Assembly (NCBI GenBank): GCA_023634235.1
Contig: JAMKCF010000020.1
Span: forward strand, 4,712,001-4,776,000
DNA: 64,000 nt
From: Pisaster brevispinus
Taxonomy: Eukaryota > Echinodermata > Asteroidea > Forcipulatida > Asteriidae
Direction: 5' to 3'
Shown here one piece after another: positions 35,246-46,790 of this stretch. Below the pieces are notes generated by a model. It was given only the letters and a program-made list of their open reading frames with translations. It was not told the DNA's origin and searched no databases. Each line of letters begins with the position of its first letter. Position 1 is the stretch's first letter. The position numbers and the translations under genes were made by a program.

Positions 35246-36467
35246 TTGAAGAAAATGATCAGAACAACAGTGGCTCATAGACAATGTAAGTGTTGCAAAT
35301 CACAAGAGCACTGAAATTTTTGAGGGACTAGACAACATATGGTTCAGAGAAAATGGTGAGACGGCAAAACTTTGGCTTGTGAAAAATTTAGAATTGAAAT
35401 AGATCTAGTAGATTTTGAGGTACTACACAATAAGAGCCCTGAAAAAAAACCACAAAGACAGCACAACATTGGCTCATGAATAATTTGAGAGTTGAACAAT
35501 CATTAGGGTGTCAATTTATGAGGGACTAGACAACAAGAGGTTTCTAGAAAATGAAGGGACCTTACAACATTGTTTCATGAACAATGTAACAGTGGCTTCT
35601 GAACAATGTAAGAGCATTAATAGAGTGCTACATTTTGGAGGGACTAGACAACATAAGCCTCAAAGAAACCAAAGACGGTACAAAGTTGACTCATGAATAA
35701 TTTGAGAGTAGAGCAATTTTGAAGGTGGTAAGTTATGAGGGATTGGACAACATCAAATTCACAGAAAATGAAAAGATGCCACACTTGGCTCTTGAAACAG
35801 CATAACATTGGTTCGAGAACAATTTCAGACTTGAAATATAATCATACCTCTTAAATTTTGAGAGCCTAAAAGAAATCCAAAGACTGCACAACATCAGGTC
35901 ATGGACAATATAAGGTTTAAAAAAAAGAACCGTTTTAGAGTTGAAATATCATTACATTAATAAAATTTGGAGGGACTACACAATAAGATTCTAAACAAAC
36001 TAAAATAGCACAACAGCGGCTTCTACATAATTTGAGAACAATAATTAAGGTGATAAGTTTTCAGGGACTGGACAACATGGGTTTCAAGAAATTGAAGAGA
36101 TATCACAACAATGGCTCTTCAACACCTTCAGAGTTGAAATATCATCACAACGGTTATTTTTTAAGGGTCTTGACAACAGCAGGTGGCAATTTATGAGAGT
36201 CACAGGACAACTTCAGGTTCAGAGAAAATGATAAGATGGTACAACATTGGCTTGTGAACAATTTTAGAGTTGAAATATCATTACATCACTCAGATTTTGA
36301 GGGACTACACAACAACAGCCTAAAAACACCAAAGAGAGCACAGTATCAGCTTGTGAATAATAAGAGAGTTGAACAATCATTAAGGTGCCCAACATGGGAT
36401 TTCAGAAATTGAAGAGACGGCAGGAAATTGTTTCATGAACAATTTAAAAGTTGAAACTCAATGCAAT

Positions 36468-36753
36468 TAGACCAGGAGCCCAGAACATTTATTCATGCGA
36501 AAAGCGCCGAAGCAGTCGACCTCATTAGGTGAAAGGGTCTTACCTGGACATCACAAAAATGCATTGCTGCCGGGTTTTGGGCGTGGCCTAAGGTCCCAAA
36601 TGACGTAATAAGCGCCGCCATTATCGAAAAACACGTTTTGGACAATATCTCAAAAACTATACATGATAATATCACAAATGAGGTCTCTACAGCTATGTTT
36701 TTATGGTCAGTCTTTACGTTGAACACATTTACAGGGCCAGAAAATGTATAGTT
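36468..36753. repeat. Left terminal inverted repeat of Academ-like element
   Basis: It differs from the right repeat at about nine of 286 positions. Landmarks are ATTCATGCGAAAAGCGCCG, CTTACCTGGACATCACAAAA, AAATGACGTAATAAGCGCCG and GGGCCAGAAAATGTATAG. Inward of 36,753 a more diverged similarity to the other end continues for about 90 bp. On the - strand it contains a consensus splice donor facing outward (36,538-36,546). Confidence 0.9.
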
Positions 36754-37567
36754 AGTCATTTAACATCATAATTTGTGAAAAAATTGCCAAAAACCCTATA
36801 TTTTTGACAATATCTTGAAAACTATATTTGTCAGTACTACAAAAGTGGTCTACAACTTTGTTTTTATAATCAAAACAGTGTATAATTGATTTAATCATGT
36901 GTTTTATTGAGACAATTGCAAATGATCACGTGCACCTTATACGTGTTGTATGTTGTATTCCCAGATCTGCATATTTACCTATACATAGTGGAGATATTAA
37001 ACTCAAACGAACAAACTGGGTGGAACTTGCATAAGCTTATAGACATGTACTTGGTTAAAATGCTGGTTAAATGAAATATGGTTATTGTCTGTTTTTAAAA
37101 CCATTGGTTATTGTTCTTATAATAAATACAAATATTACCCCATGTGCTTAGTGTTAATATTTGTGCAATAATCTAAAAGAAATTTATTTTCTTTGACATG
37201 AACTACATGCTGATAATCACATGCTATTGGCAACCATCAAGTTGTAAGTAGGCCAGTAACTGCACTCCAAAGGTATGATCTTCCTTTAAATATATTTAAC
37301 ATTTTCATGATACAGTTTTGTAATATTGTTGTTCCAAAGGGATTAAGGGACCTATCTCAAGATTCAAGTAGATTAATGAGTGACTCTAAGCCTCAGAAAG
37401 TTATATGTTTTGCTGAGATTTGTTTGATATGCACATGTGCATGTTGGCATATAAAGTTCTGCCATGTGCAGCTCAAGGACACATGGTATATAGCCCACGT
37501 GTAACACGTTTCCTTCATTTGGTGGTCTCTTTAGTTGTGTTTATAAAGTCTTAGTAGCAGATCACCA

Positions 37568-37605
37568 ACTACCACCACCACCACCACCACCACCACCACC
37601 ACCAC
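37568..37605. repeat. (ACC)n microsatellite
   Basis: About 12 perfect ACC units lie in the leader region of the transposon gene, between the left inverted repeat and the start codon. Confidence 0.95.
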
Positions 37606-37820
37606 TGTTGTAAGGCCACAAATCCTGGCCAGGCCCTTCCTGTTATTATAATACTGCTGCTATTAATTTTGTGTGTAAGTTTTGTAAGTTTGGGAATTCC
37701 GTGGCTGTATAGGCCTATAGTATTTGTATCATTTTGGTGCAGCGACAGGTTTGTTCACATTGTTGCCCAGTTTATAGGTTGCTTTGCTCTATGATGTGCT
37801 CTTTTTGTTATTTACAGACC

Positions 37821-40800
37821 ATGGCAAATAACAGCCCCACTTGTATGATTTGCAAAGAGACAGAAGAAGACACACCCGGCCTGAAGTCTTTCAATTTAGG
37901 AATCTGGGGAACGGCTAAAAATGCTGCTAGACGTCGAACAGCACTTCAAAGTGACCAGTTCTCCAGCATTTCAGGAGAAATCGGCGAGACTGAGGGACCA
38001 GAAGGCAAATATTACCACTCAGGTTGTCTCAGTCGATTTTCTGCTGTTAAGAGACAAGCATCTCCTGTCAAAGTACATGAACTACCCCGCAAGGACACTC
38101 GTTCGAGTTCAAGCCATCCGTCCAGCAACTTGAAAGGTATCCTTGGACAGGAGTGTCTCTTCTGTAGACAGAAAAGGAAGAGAAAATCTCAAAAATATGA
38201 ACCCCTCAGCCAGTGTATGACCACAGATGGGAGCAAGTCAATCATACATGCTGCAAAGGAAAAAAGTGATGGCAGGATCCTTGCACTTGGGGAAGATTTA
38301 ATTGCCAAGGAAGCAAAGTACCACAACAGTTGTCGTCGTGACTATGTGAGACAGGATCTGACAGAAGAAGAACAAACATCCAACCGGAAGAAGCATGCTG
38401 AAGCTTTCCAAAAAATTTCAATGTTTCTCGAGCAAGAAGTTATCAAGAACAACACTCCGATGCTGGCGAAAGTAATCTACTGTTTGTACAAAGAAGAGTT
38501 TCTTGCCCTTGGAGGAACACAGGAAGACATTGATAGATACTCTACACAAAGTCTCATGTCAAAGGTGAAGGAACGATTTCAGGGCATTCTTCTAATGGAC
38601 AAACGAGCAAACAAAACTGGAAACATTGTCTTTCCCAATTCAATGACATCTACGGAGGCGTTTGCCATGTTGACAGAATCCAGTGAAAAGGCGGAAGAAA
38701 TCAGACATGCTGCCATGACATTGCGAACAGAAATTCTTGCAATGCCGCAAACAAAGACCCCAACTCCCACTTCTGTTCACACACTTAAGGAGACTTCCCC
38801 ATCTATTCCTGAACTAACCCTCTTGTTTTTCCGTACCCTAATTGGTGGCTTGCAACCAGAACTGGGGTTAAATAACACCAGCAGAGATAGCATCGAGAGA
38901 AAAGCATTGGCCAGTGCATCGGATGCTGTGTTCAACTGTACCAGAGGAACAGTTCGTCCTTGGAAACACCAATCTCTTGGACTTGGACTGGGGACCCTGA
39001 CAGGATCGAAAGTAGTGCTGACCATCCTGAATCGCTTCGGTCACTCTATTAGCTACGATGAAGTAAAGCGGCTTGAAACTGAAATTGCCTATGCATGCTC
39101 TGAGGGTGGACGGGAAACTCCTGCTGGGCTTCACCTGCAAGATGGACTAGGGACAGGTACTGCTGCTTTTGCTGCTGCTCTTCTACAACATAAAAATAGT
39201 TAGTGTTTTGAACCATTACAACCTTAACATCGTCATTTTTTCACTTACTTTTCAGCGTTAGCCTGGGATAACTATGATGTAAACACGGAAACACCAGATG
39301 GCAAGGACACCCTGCATGCAACAGTTGGGATATGCTACCAAAATCAACGACCCTCAGATTCAGAGATGACATCAGATACATCAACAGCTGATCAACCGAC
39401 AGGGACACTGGCCAGACGATGCTTTGATGGGACTGAGAAGGTAATCCCACCGTTCTTCACCTGTCTGAAAAAGGCTCAATTTAAGCTGACTCCCTCTGAA
39501 GTCATCCGGAGGGAAATGAAAAGGATCCGGCAAGAGAAACTTGATTTGATATGGCTACTTCAGTCCTTCACAAAGAAGTTGCCACTCTTCACTGGCTTCT
39601 GTTCCCAGTTTGTGAGAGACTGCCTCCCACAAACCATGATTACATATATGGATCCTATCGCCCAGCCTCCAACAAGAAATGATGTGGTACAAGAAACGAT
39701 GGTACGCTCGGTGAAAGTTGCAGAGGAGACAAAGCAGGACTACACTGTCATCACATATGATCTTGCTGTTGCTCTTAAAGCTTACTCCATTCAAGCTTTA
39801 CAGACTCCCACTTTCGATAGAGTCATCATACTGCTTGGAAACTTTCACCTTGAATTGGCTTTCTTTGGAGCCATTGGAACCTTCCTGGCTGATTCAGGGG
39901 TTGAATATCTCCTCACCGAATCAGGTGTCTTGGCCGAGGGGTCACTTGCTGGCTTTATGAAGGGGAAATTTTACAACAGATGTACCAGGGTTCACCAAAT
40001 TCTTGCTGCTGTGATGGAACGTGCATTGTTCTCTAAGTACTTGGAAGTAATGAATGATGAAGATGAGTCCCTTGCACGGGAAGTGATGTCCGACTGTGAT
40101 AGCACAATTGAACACTGCCAAAACATTTATGAAAGTTCTTCATTCGAGAATCTTATGAATAACTACGAGGGTTTCTTTCATGAGGTTATCAGCGGAAAGT
40201 ATGGAAGTACAGCATCTTACTGGGCTATTTATGTGTACTTCATCAACAGGTTGTATCGAGAGCTCCAGCGGGCTGTGCGGACCAATGACGTTGATAGATA
40301 CATGCATGTCCTCCCAAGTGTGGTTGAGGTATTCTTCGCATTGAATCGGCCCAACTATGCAAGATGGGGTTGTCTCTTTCTCGACAAACTGCAGCAGATG
40401 GACCCAAAGGCTCGTGAGATCTTAGAGGCTGGTGCCATGTCAATTCGGCGCATTAAGAAGTCATACGCCAGGTGTCCAGTTGACTTGACCTTGGAGCAGA
40501 CTGTCAACAGGGATGCTTCATCTCCGAAGAGAGGCATCACAGCTTTCAGAAATTCACAGAATGCATTCAGAAGGTGGTGCATCACTCTTGCCCAACGTAG
40601 TATGGCCTTGACGGAACTGCGTGAACTTGTAAGTCTGCAACCAGGGGAGGGACCAGCTAATCAGCTTAGGCCTTATAGAATTAAACGTGACAACACTGAC
40701 ATGATTGCCGTCGCCAACACATTGAACAACACATGCAACCCATTTGCCACTTTTCCTGCTGATCTCATCAATGTGTCATCAGGAAGGGCAGCAAAAACGG

Positions 40801-42464
40801 AGACCAAGACGTTTCTTCTTGGAACACTTAAACGAGGAGAAGAAGCTCGACTGAAGTTCGTGGGTGAATGTGCTATTGACGGTTCGAGGTTTCTGAAGCC
40901 AGTAGCAAGGATAAAGAAGTTGAACTTTGCTGCAGAGAATGTAAAGAAGTCAAAGACTACAGTAAAGAAATTGGTTGCGGCAGAAGGAGTCAGAGATGTC
41001 TTTGGACGAATTTTAGTTGTTGCCGCCAAGATGACCAATGCATTCAACTTGCGCCACATTCTCAGCTACCCCATCACTGAGGTGCCCCTTTCTCTCGCAC
41101 ATAGTGACAGCACTCCCCTTAAGACGAACAAAGCAGCACTGACAAAAATACTTGAAAGTAGACAGGAAGTTGCACCTGTAGATACCAGTCTTCCTCCAAT
41201 ATCAGCCACGGTGATTGATGGTGGTATTATCATTCATGAGACTATACTGCAGCATAGCAAGTCCACATACGCTACCATGGCTAGAGATCTTTTGAAGAAG
41301 GTTTGCTTGAGTCGTGGAGAGCAAATCCACCTAGTACTTGACAAGTACCAGTCTCCCTCCATTAAAGATGCTGAGAGAAACCTGCGTCGTTCATCAACTC
41401 CTCAAACATTTACCATCACTGGACCTGACCAAGCTCAGCGGCAGAGTGGCACAGAGTTACTCAAGAATGGATCTTTTAAGGAAGAGTTTGCCTGCTTTAT
41501 CATGGAGGAATGGGGGAAACAACAATATGGTCCAATTGTTGGGAGTAAAGCAGTCTACGTCTCACATGGTGGCACGTGTATGGAGATTAAGAACATCGAT
41601 GGTGTCCTGCAAAAAAAACATCCCAATAATCTCCAATCTCACCACGAGGAAGCAGACACACTTATTGCTTTCCACGCAAACAGCATTGTACGAGGTAATA
41701 TTTTGGTTAGGTCAACTGATACAGACGTCGTTATCATTCTACTTGGGCTCTCTGGAAGGTCGGAAGAGATCAATATCATCATGGACTATGGTTCTGGCAG
41801 CAATCGAAGATACATTGGTGTCTCTAAACTGGCAGCCATTCTTGAGAAGAAACAGCCTGGTATCACGGAAGCAATAGTCGGCCTTCATACACTGACAGGT
41901 TGTGATTTTACATCATGTTTCTTCAGAAAGGGCAAAGTTAAGCCCTTACAGCACCTAGAATCAGATCCAGCTCACGTTCTGGCAATGCGATCTCTGACGA
42001 CAGACGAAGTAGACATTCCAGCGGTTACCTCCTTTGTCTGCTTGCTGTATGGCTTCAAAACATCAGACATAAATGAAGCGAGATACAAGGCGTTCATAGG
42101 CATGAGTGGCGGTAATGAGAAGCAACCCCTTGCAAGAATAAAAAAGATAAATTGCGCCTCTCTTCCACCGTGTAGTAAGACACTCGAGAATCACATCAAA
42201 AGGGCCCAGTATGTGGCAAGAATGTGGAAGAGGGCTGATCAGGTCAATCCAACCAGTGATTTAAGTCCTGCCGACTACGGGTGGAAGCTATCTCAAAACA
42301 GCTTTGAACCAGACTGGTACCCAGGAAGTCCAGTACCAGAGTCCTTCACTGACCAACCTATTGATGGCATAGACAGAGCTGAACCTGCATCCATAAGTGA
42401 CGAGGACGACTCTGGTGGCGAGAGCGCTTGGAGTGAGGAAAGTGAAGATCAGAGCGATGAGTGA
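37821..42464 (+). CDS. Academ-like transposase with FEN1/XPG-type nuclease domain (1,514 aa, one intron)
   Basis: Exon 1 is 37,821-39,156 and exon 2 is 39,256-42,464; the 99-bp intron has GGACAG|GTACTG and TTACTTTTCAG| and joins the frames in phase 1. The start was chosen at ATGGCAAATAAC because it lies three bases after an acceptor (TTATTTACAG), in an ACCATGG context. An in-frame ATG at 37,734 lies before that acceptor. Two N-terminal C-x2-C...H-x2-C zinc motifs are visible (CMIC...YYHSGC; CLFC...YHNSC). Across the splice the protein reads LAWDNYDVNTETPDG, a motif I recall from many invertebrate hypothetical proteins. A middle region has TYDLAVALKAYS (D614), LGNFH (H643) and LTESGV (E667). 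Residues 1095-1350 match FEN1/XPG order: D1100, D1141, E1244, D1246, D1267, D1269 and GCD (D1329). The tail is acidic. No stop interrupts it, so it may be functional. Confidence 0.8.
39157..39255 (+). other. Intron of the Academ-like gene
   Basis: GT-AG intron of 99 bp. Frame 0 upstream ends after one base of a codon and resumes correctly at 39,256. It contains an in-frame stop (TAG near 39,200), so without splicing the protein would end after the zinc-motif half and lack the nuclease domain. Confidence 0.85.
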
Positions 42465-42734
42465 TGGACTGAGAAGATGCTTACTTCAGTGATGCTAGAA
42501 CAACCTCAGGTTTTACACATAACCTTTTTGGCAATACCTTCAGTCACTATTTGCTAAGGTTTTATGGTGAAGTTAACATTTTAAGCAATACAATACTCTT
42601 GTCAATGTAATATTTGAACATACATGTAGTTGTAGGCAACTTCTATGGTACTGTCATGTGTAGTTTTCCGAAATATCGTAAAAAAATTCAGGTTTTTCAG
42701 TAATGTTGTCTCAAATTAAGATGACTAGTGTCAA

Positions 42735-43019
42735 ACTATACATTTTCTGGCCCTTTAAATGTGTTCAACGTAAAGACTGACCATAAAAACATAGGTGTAG
42801 AAACCTCATTTGTGATATTATCATGTATAGTTTTTGAGATATTGTCAAAAACGTGTTTTTCGGTAATGGCGGCGCTTATTACGTCATTTGACACCTTAGG
42901 CCACGCCCAAAACCCGGCAGCAATGCATTTTTGTGATGTCCAGGTAAGACCCTTTCACCCAATGAGGTCGACTGCTTCGGCGCTTTTCGCATGAATAAAT
43001 GTTCTGGGCTCCTGCTCTA
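42735..43019. repeat. Right terminal inverted repeat of Academ-like element
   Basis: Inverted copy of 36,468-36,753. AATAAA at 42,994-42,999, 20 bp inside the end, is the only clear polyadenylation signal after the stop codon at 42,464. CAG|GTAAGA at 42,941-42,949 is an outward-facing splice donor. Confidence 0.9.
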
Positions 43020-43200
43020 AATGGGCTAAGCAACTAAGGAGAAATTACAATTATTAACAAGGCAAGTTACGAGGAACAGATTGTCATGAGGTTCCTAGAA
43101 ATTGAAGAGATTTCACAACATTGATTCGAGAACGGTTAAATAGTTGAAAATCATTGCACAGGGATAAAGAACTTGGACGAAATGACATTTTTCAACTTAC

Positions 43201-43320
43201 CTCAGAAAAGGAGTGAGCGATGCATAGCCATCCCAATCATGACACTTCAACTTGACCTTGATAGAAGCATCTCCTGATGAATGAAGTCTTGACTCATGAT
43301 GAATGCTCTCTTCAGTCAGT
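43201..43320 (-). ncRNA. Exon-like module, type C copy 4 (120 bp)
   Basis: On the - strand: acceptor GGTTTTGTAG, donor CTGAG|GTAAGTTG, interior CAAGTTGAAGTGTCATGATTG. The donor GTAAGT is closer to consensus than in other copies. Confidence 0.45.
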
Positions 43321-43829
43321 CTACAAAACCAAAGAAGACACACTGTCAAAAACACTTTATCTAAAATTGTGCTGGGCAAATTTTAAGAAGCAGTACAACA
43401 CCAGCGTATGATTATTTTGAACATTGAAAACATTAGTTTGCCAAAGAGACAACAAGAAATCCGAATACAGCACAGCATCAGGTCTGGAATACTTTGAGAG
43501 CTGATAATTATTAGAGTCACAAGTTTTGAAGGACTGGACAAGATATTTTAGGGAAATTGAAGACTGCACACCATCAGCTATTTAGAGTAAAAAACATATG
43601 ACTTGTAAATTTCTGCAAACAAAATAAGTTTTAATATATTCGTAAACATTTTATCAATAGTAATTACAAAGGAGGGAACAATTTGAGATTGAAAACAATT
43701 TGAGATTTGAAATATCATTAGATTGCTATTTTTTGAGAGACTAGACAACATGAGTCTCACTGTCAACCAAAAACAGCACAAGATCAGCTCTGGAATGATT
43801 CTTGAGTAGCCTTTAGACACTCTGGGGTA

Positions 43830-44820
43830 TGTGATTTGGAAGGTGAATTTAAGTTTATGACTTCCCCAAACAGACTACATGTGTGTATTTAGTATTAATG
43901 TGTACTACAATAAAGGGAAAATACCTGTTTCACACAAACATTTATTTTACCATGAAGAATTTAAAACACCAATCTGAATTTTCTTACAGACCTAGCCCAT
44001 ATATACTGTTTTCAGATAAAAAATTGTCAAGTCCTTGAGTAATGTGCCACATCTCCAAAAATCCAATAGAAGGGGTATTTTGGGCGTTTTCAACTCTGGA
44101 CCCATATTTCCACCCCTGTCAAACACACAGTGAATCTGTGATTGGTCTTTTCTTGCTTGGGGGCACTCATATGTACCTAGACATTACCCATGTGTCATAT
44201 AAAAGCAAACTGACATTTCATGTTGGCACAAGGGGGGTTCAAAAATTACAAAAAGTCCCTCACATCAGTAGAATTTGAGCTTTTTGAGGACCCATTACAC
44301 AAAAAATAAATTTTGAATACCAATTGTAACAGTAGATTTTGATAATTTGAGTACCAGTCATCACAAATATGAATTATCAGGGGTATATCTTATCTTGATT
44401 TTGAGATGTGGGCCTCTGAAATTGCCAAAAACTCACACAGTCTTGTTTTGCAGTCGTTGTGTGGACATTCCTTTGTTCTGTACACTTAAGGAAAATCCTA
44501 TTCCTCAACACTGCAAATAACGTTGTGTGGACGTGTGTAAGTCCACATAGTGCTTCAGATCCCTACATTATGTGGACCTCTTTTGTTCTCAAGTCCACAC
44601 TGCGTATGTAGCGCTTGCCCACCGATGCAACATTTGGGTTAAAAAAAAGGGGCAGGGCTACATTGTTCAAGGGGTGGTATCTCAAAAACGAAAAAGATTT
44701 GGCAGAAAAATATGTGTGTGTGTTCATAACACCTATAGAGGGTTCTTTAAAAAAAATAAGAACAAAATCTGAGTCAGTCACTGTCAAATTTTAAAAAAAT
44801 TAGGTGAGTTGGCATGGAAT
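43830..44820. other. Unassigned insertion within satellite
   Basis: About 1 kb unlike the surrounding array. TGTGGAC or its complement GTCCACA occurs five times between about 44,457 and 44,605. The right margin ends GGCATGGAATGACCC. No inverted ends or target duplication could be fixed, and no protein is recognisable. Confidence 0.4.
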
Positions 44821-45366
44821 GACCCTATCTCTTGATCAATTTAAGAGTTGAAAAATCACATCTCTAAAATTTTGAGGGACTACACAACAAAAGCCTAAAG
44901 ACAGCAGCACAACATTGACTTGTGAATAATTTGAGGTTTGAACAATTATTAAGGTGCCAAGTTAATTGAGGCTGGACAATATAAGGCTCTGAGAGATTGA
45001 AGAGACATCACAACAATGGCTCTTCAACATCTTTAGTGTTGAAATATATTCACATCGGTTTATTTTGAGGGACTTGACAACAGGGGTCTCGAGGAAAATC
45101 TAAGACAGAAAACCCTTGTGATTAATTTGAAATTTCAATAATTATTTTGCAGGGTTCGAAATTAGCGGTCGCCCGGTCGCCAAATGCGAGTGAAAACAGC
45201 GGCGGGCGAGTCAAAACCCTTCCTTTACTAGCCCGCCGGGCGAGTCAAAAATTTGTTCCTTTTCACAATAAATGAGGGGTACAGTGGTAAAATCCCAGAG
45301 AGAGATTATTTATAAGTTCGTAAAATGGTTTGGGAAGTATTTACATTTGCTAGATTTAATGTGGCC

Positions 45367-45394
45367 GCGATCGCGATCGCGATCGCGATCACGA
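45367..45394. repeat. Self-complementary GATCGC microsatellite
   Basis: About four GATCGC units in tandem. Each contains overlapping palindromes (GATC, CGATCG, GCGATCGC), so the tract can fold on itself or form cruciforms. Confidence 0.9.
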
Positions 45395-45411
45395 TCGTTC
45401 ATAAGTAAAAC

Positions 45412-45595
45412 ACGCACGCACGCACATAACCACATGGTAATGGTAGCGAGTATCCAAAGGCCCCACAACGTTCGCTTGCCCGCCTGTAGTCCACGCACGC
45501 TCATAACCACATGGTAATGGTAGCGCGCGAGTATCCACAGGCCCCACAACGTTCGCTCGCCCGCCTGTAGTCCACGCACGCACACAGCACATGGT
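45412..45595. repeat. Tandem duplication, about 80 bp
   Basis: CATAACCACATGGTAATGG ... GGCCCCACAACGTTCGC, CCGCCTGTAGTCCACGCACG occurs twice with few differences. An open frame on the - strand spans it because of the duplication and is not taken as a gene. Confidence 0.85.
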
Positions 45596-46214
45596 GTATT
45601 GTACAGTACAACAGCAGGTCCAAAGTCCATCCTAACCAACATTCCGCACGCTGTGATTGGCCCGTTAAAAACTACATATTCATAAGAAAGCTTGGCTAGC
45701 CTCCAACTCTGTACACGTTCACGAGTCGAGTAAAGAAATGCTGCACATTGTGGCGCGCACGCCCGCGGATTCTGTACTGTACACAGCGTTGGGTTAAGGC
45801 TATTCCAGCATCGACATCGCCGATAGAGGGCGTTGCAGGGCAAAGTTCATTGCTTTTTTTTCTCCATCGTGCGTCGTCGATCGATCGTTAACACGAAGGT
45901 TTCATTGCAAAACAAGTTCTATAAAACCGATTCTCAAATCAAAAATCCATGAAAATGGTAGTTGATGAAAAAAGGATTATTAAGGGAAGAAATTAGGGGA
46001 TAAGAAGGTCCAAAAACGGAAATTTCCGTGTGTGTGAGTTTGTTTTCACATTCAAACCGGGGACCTATAACAAAAGAGGACAATAGGGTCCCCGGTTGGG
46101 TAAAGGTCCCCAGTTGGAAATTGTGTACAAAACCAATGGGAGCTGTTGCCAAAAAGTTAAAGTCCAAACAAAAGAGGGACAATAGGAGGTCCCCGATTGG
46201 AGGTGTTTACACAC

Positions 46215-46219
46215 TTGTG

Positions 46220-46250
<31 letters not shown>

Positions 46251-46259
46251 TTTTTTTTA
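46215..46259. repeat. (TG)n followed by poly-T
   Basis: About nine TG units run directly into about 24 T. Confidence 0.95.
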
Positions 46260-46689
46260 TGCTACGAAATTATTTTTAATTGTGTGCATAACATACGGGC
46301 GAGTGAAAAAACTTGCGGGCGACCCAACATTTTGGTTGACTCGTCCGGCGGGCGAGTGGAAAAAAAAGTTAAGGGAAACCCCTGTTTTGGTGGCGACTTA
46401 TGAAGGATTGGACATCATGAGATTCAGAGAAGTGATGAGACGGCACAACTTTCGCTAGTGAACATATTAGAGGTAAAATAGCATTACATCTTTTATTAAT
46501 AAAAAACCAAAGGCTGAACAACATCGGCGTGTGAATATTTTTAGAGTTAAACAATCATTAAGCTGCAAATTTAGGAGGGACAGGACAGCATGAGATTTCA
46601 AAAACTAAAAGAGATGTCACAACAATGTTTCATGAGCAATTAAAGAGTTGTAAATCATTGTGCAGGATTTCAGAACTATAGAGAAACAA

Positions 46690-46790
46690 CATTTCAACAC
46701 AACTCGGATAAGGAGGGAGCGATGCACAGCAAATTCATAACACGACATTCCAAGTTGACCAAGATAGAAGCATGAATAATTTGTTCAAAA
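46690..46790 (-). pseudogene. Degenerate type C module
   Basis: CGACATTCCAAGTTGACC and AGATAGAAGCATGAATAA keep the module core, but the donor is changed (ACACAACTCGG) and the acceptor side is missing. Confidence 0.35.

Larger units (their letters stand above)
32468..36467 (-). repeat. Complex satellite with embedded exon-like modules, block 1
   Basis: Diverged copies of a long unit recur. Recurrent phrases on the + strand are GAGGGACTGGACAACATGAGG, AGAGTTGAACAATCATTAAGG, CACAACATTGGCTTGTGAA and CAAAGAAAACCAAAGACAG. Each full unit also contains one module with - strand splice signals (listed separately). The Academ-like transposon interrupts the array at 36,468 and it resumes at 43,020. No coding frame is shared between copies. 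Confidence 0.8.
36468..43019 (+). mobile_element. Complete Academ-like DNA transposon, 6.55 kb
   Basis: Terminal inverted repeats of about 286 bp begin TAGACCAGGAGCCCAG at the left and TAGAGCAGGAGCCCAG at the right, and match at about 97%. The element is flanked by the direct triplet AAT (36,465-36,467 and 43,020-43,022). Removing the element and one AAT gives CTCAATGC-AAT-GGGCTAAGCAAC. This aligns without gap to the satellite phrase ATCAATGC-ACA-GGGCTAAACAAC near 33,775, which supports the boundaries. Inside is a single intron-containing gene for a protein with a FEN1/XPG-like nuclease domain. As I recall, Academ elements have 3-4 bp target duplications and can encode XPG-type nucleases. The assignment is by architecture, not by a search. 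Confidence 0.8.
45150..46384. mobile_element. CAGGG-ended non-autonomous DNA element
   Basis: The left end CAGGGTTCGAAATTAGCGG and right end ...GGGAAACCCCTG are inverted, with imperfect inner matches (CCCGCCGGGCGAGTCAA versus CCCGCCGGACGAGTCAA). TTTTG flanks both ends directly (45,145-45,149 and 46,385-46,389). The outside sequence rejoins the satellite (GTGGCGACTTATGAAGG). The interior holds a GATCGC repeat, a roughly 75-bp tandem duplication and a TG/T tract. The ends recall hAT-type CAGGG termini, but an 8-bp duplication is not seen, so the superfamily is left open. Confidence 0.6.

Noticed and set aside
36493..42994. Mirrored 88-codon frames in the two inverted repeats of the Academ-like element
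   Set aside because: They are copies of one sequence in inverted repeats. The sequence is under terminal-repeat constraint and no known protein is recognisable; kept only as a note under the splice-donor finding.
43578..43820. Short - strand frames in the complex satellite as genes
   Set aside because: Frames are not conserved between satellite copies and have no domain or splice support.
45310..45843. 177-codon frame on the - strand
   Set aside because: It spans a tandem duplication and a GATCGC repeat inside a non-autonomous element; no recognisable domain.
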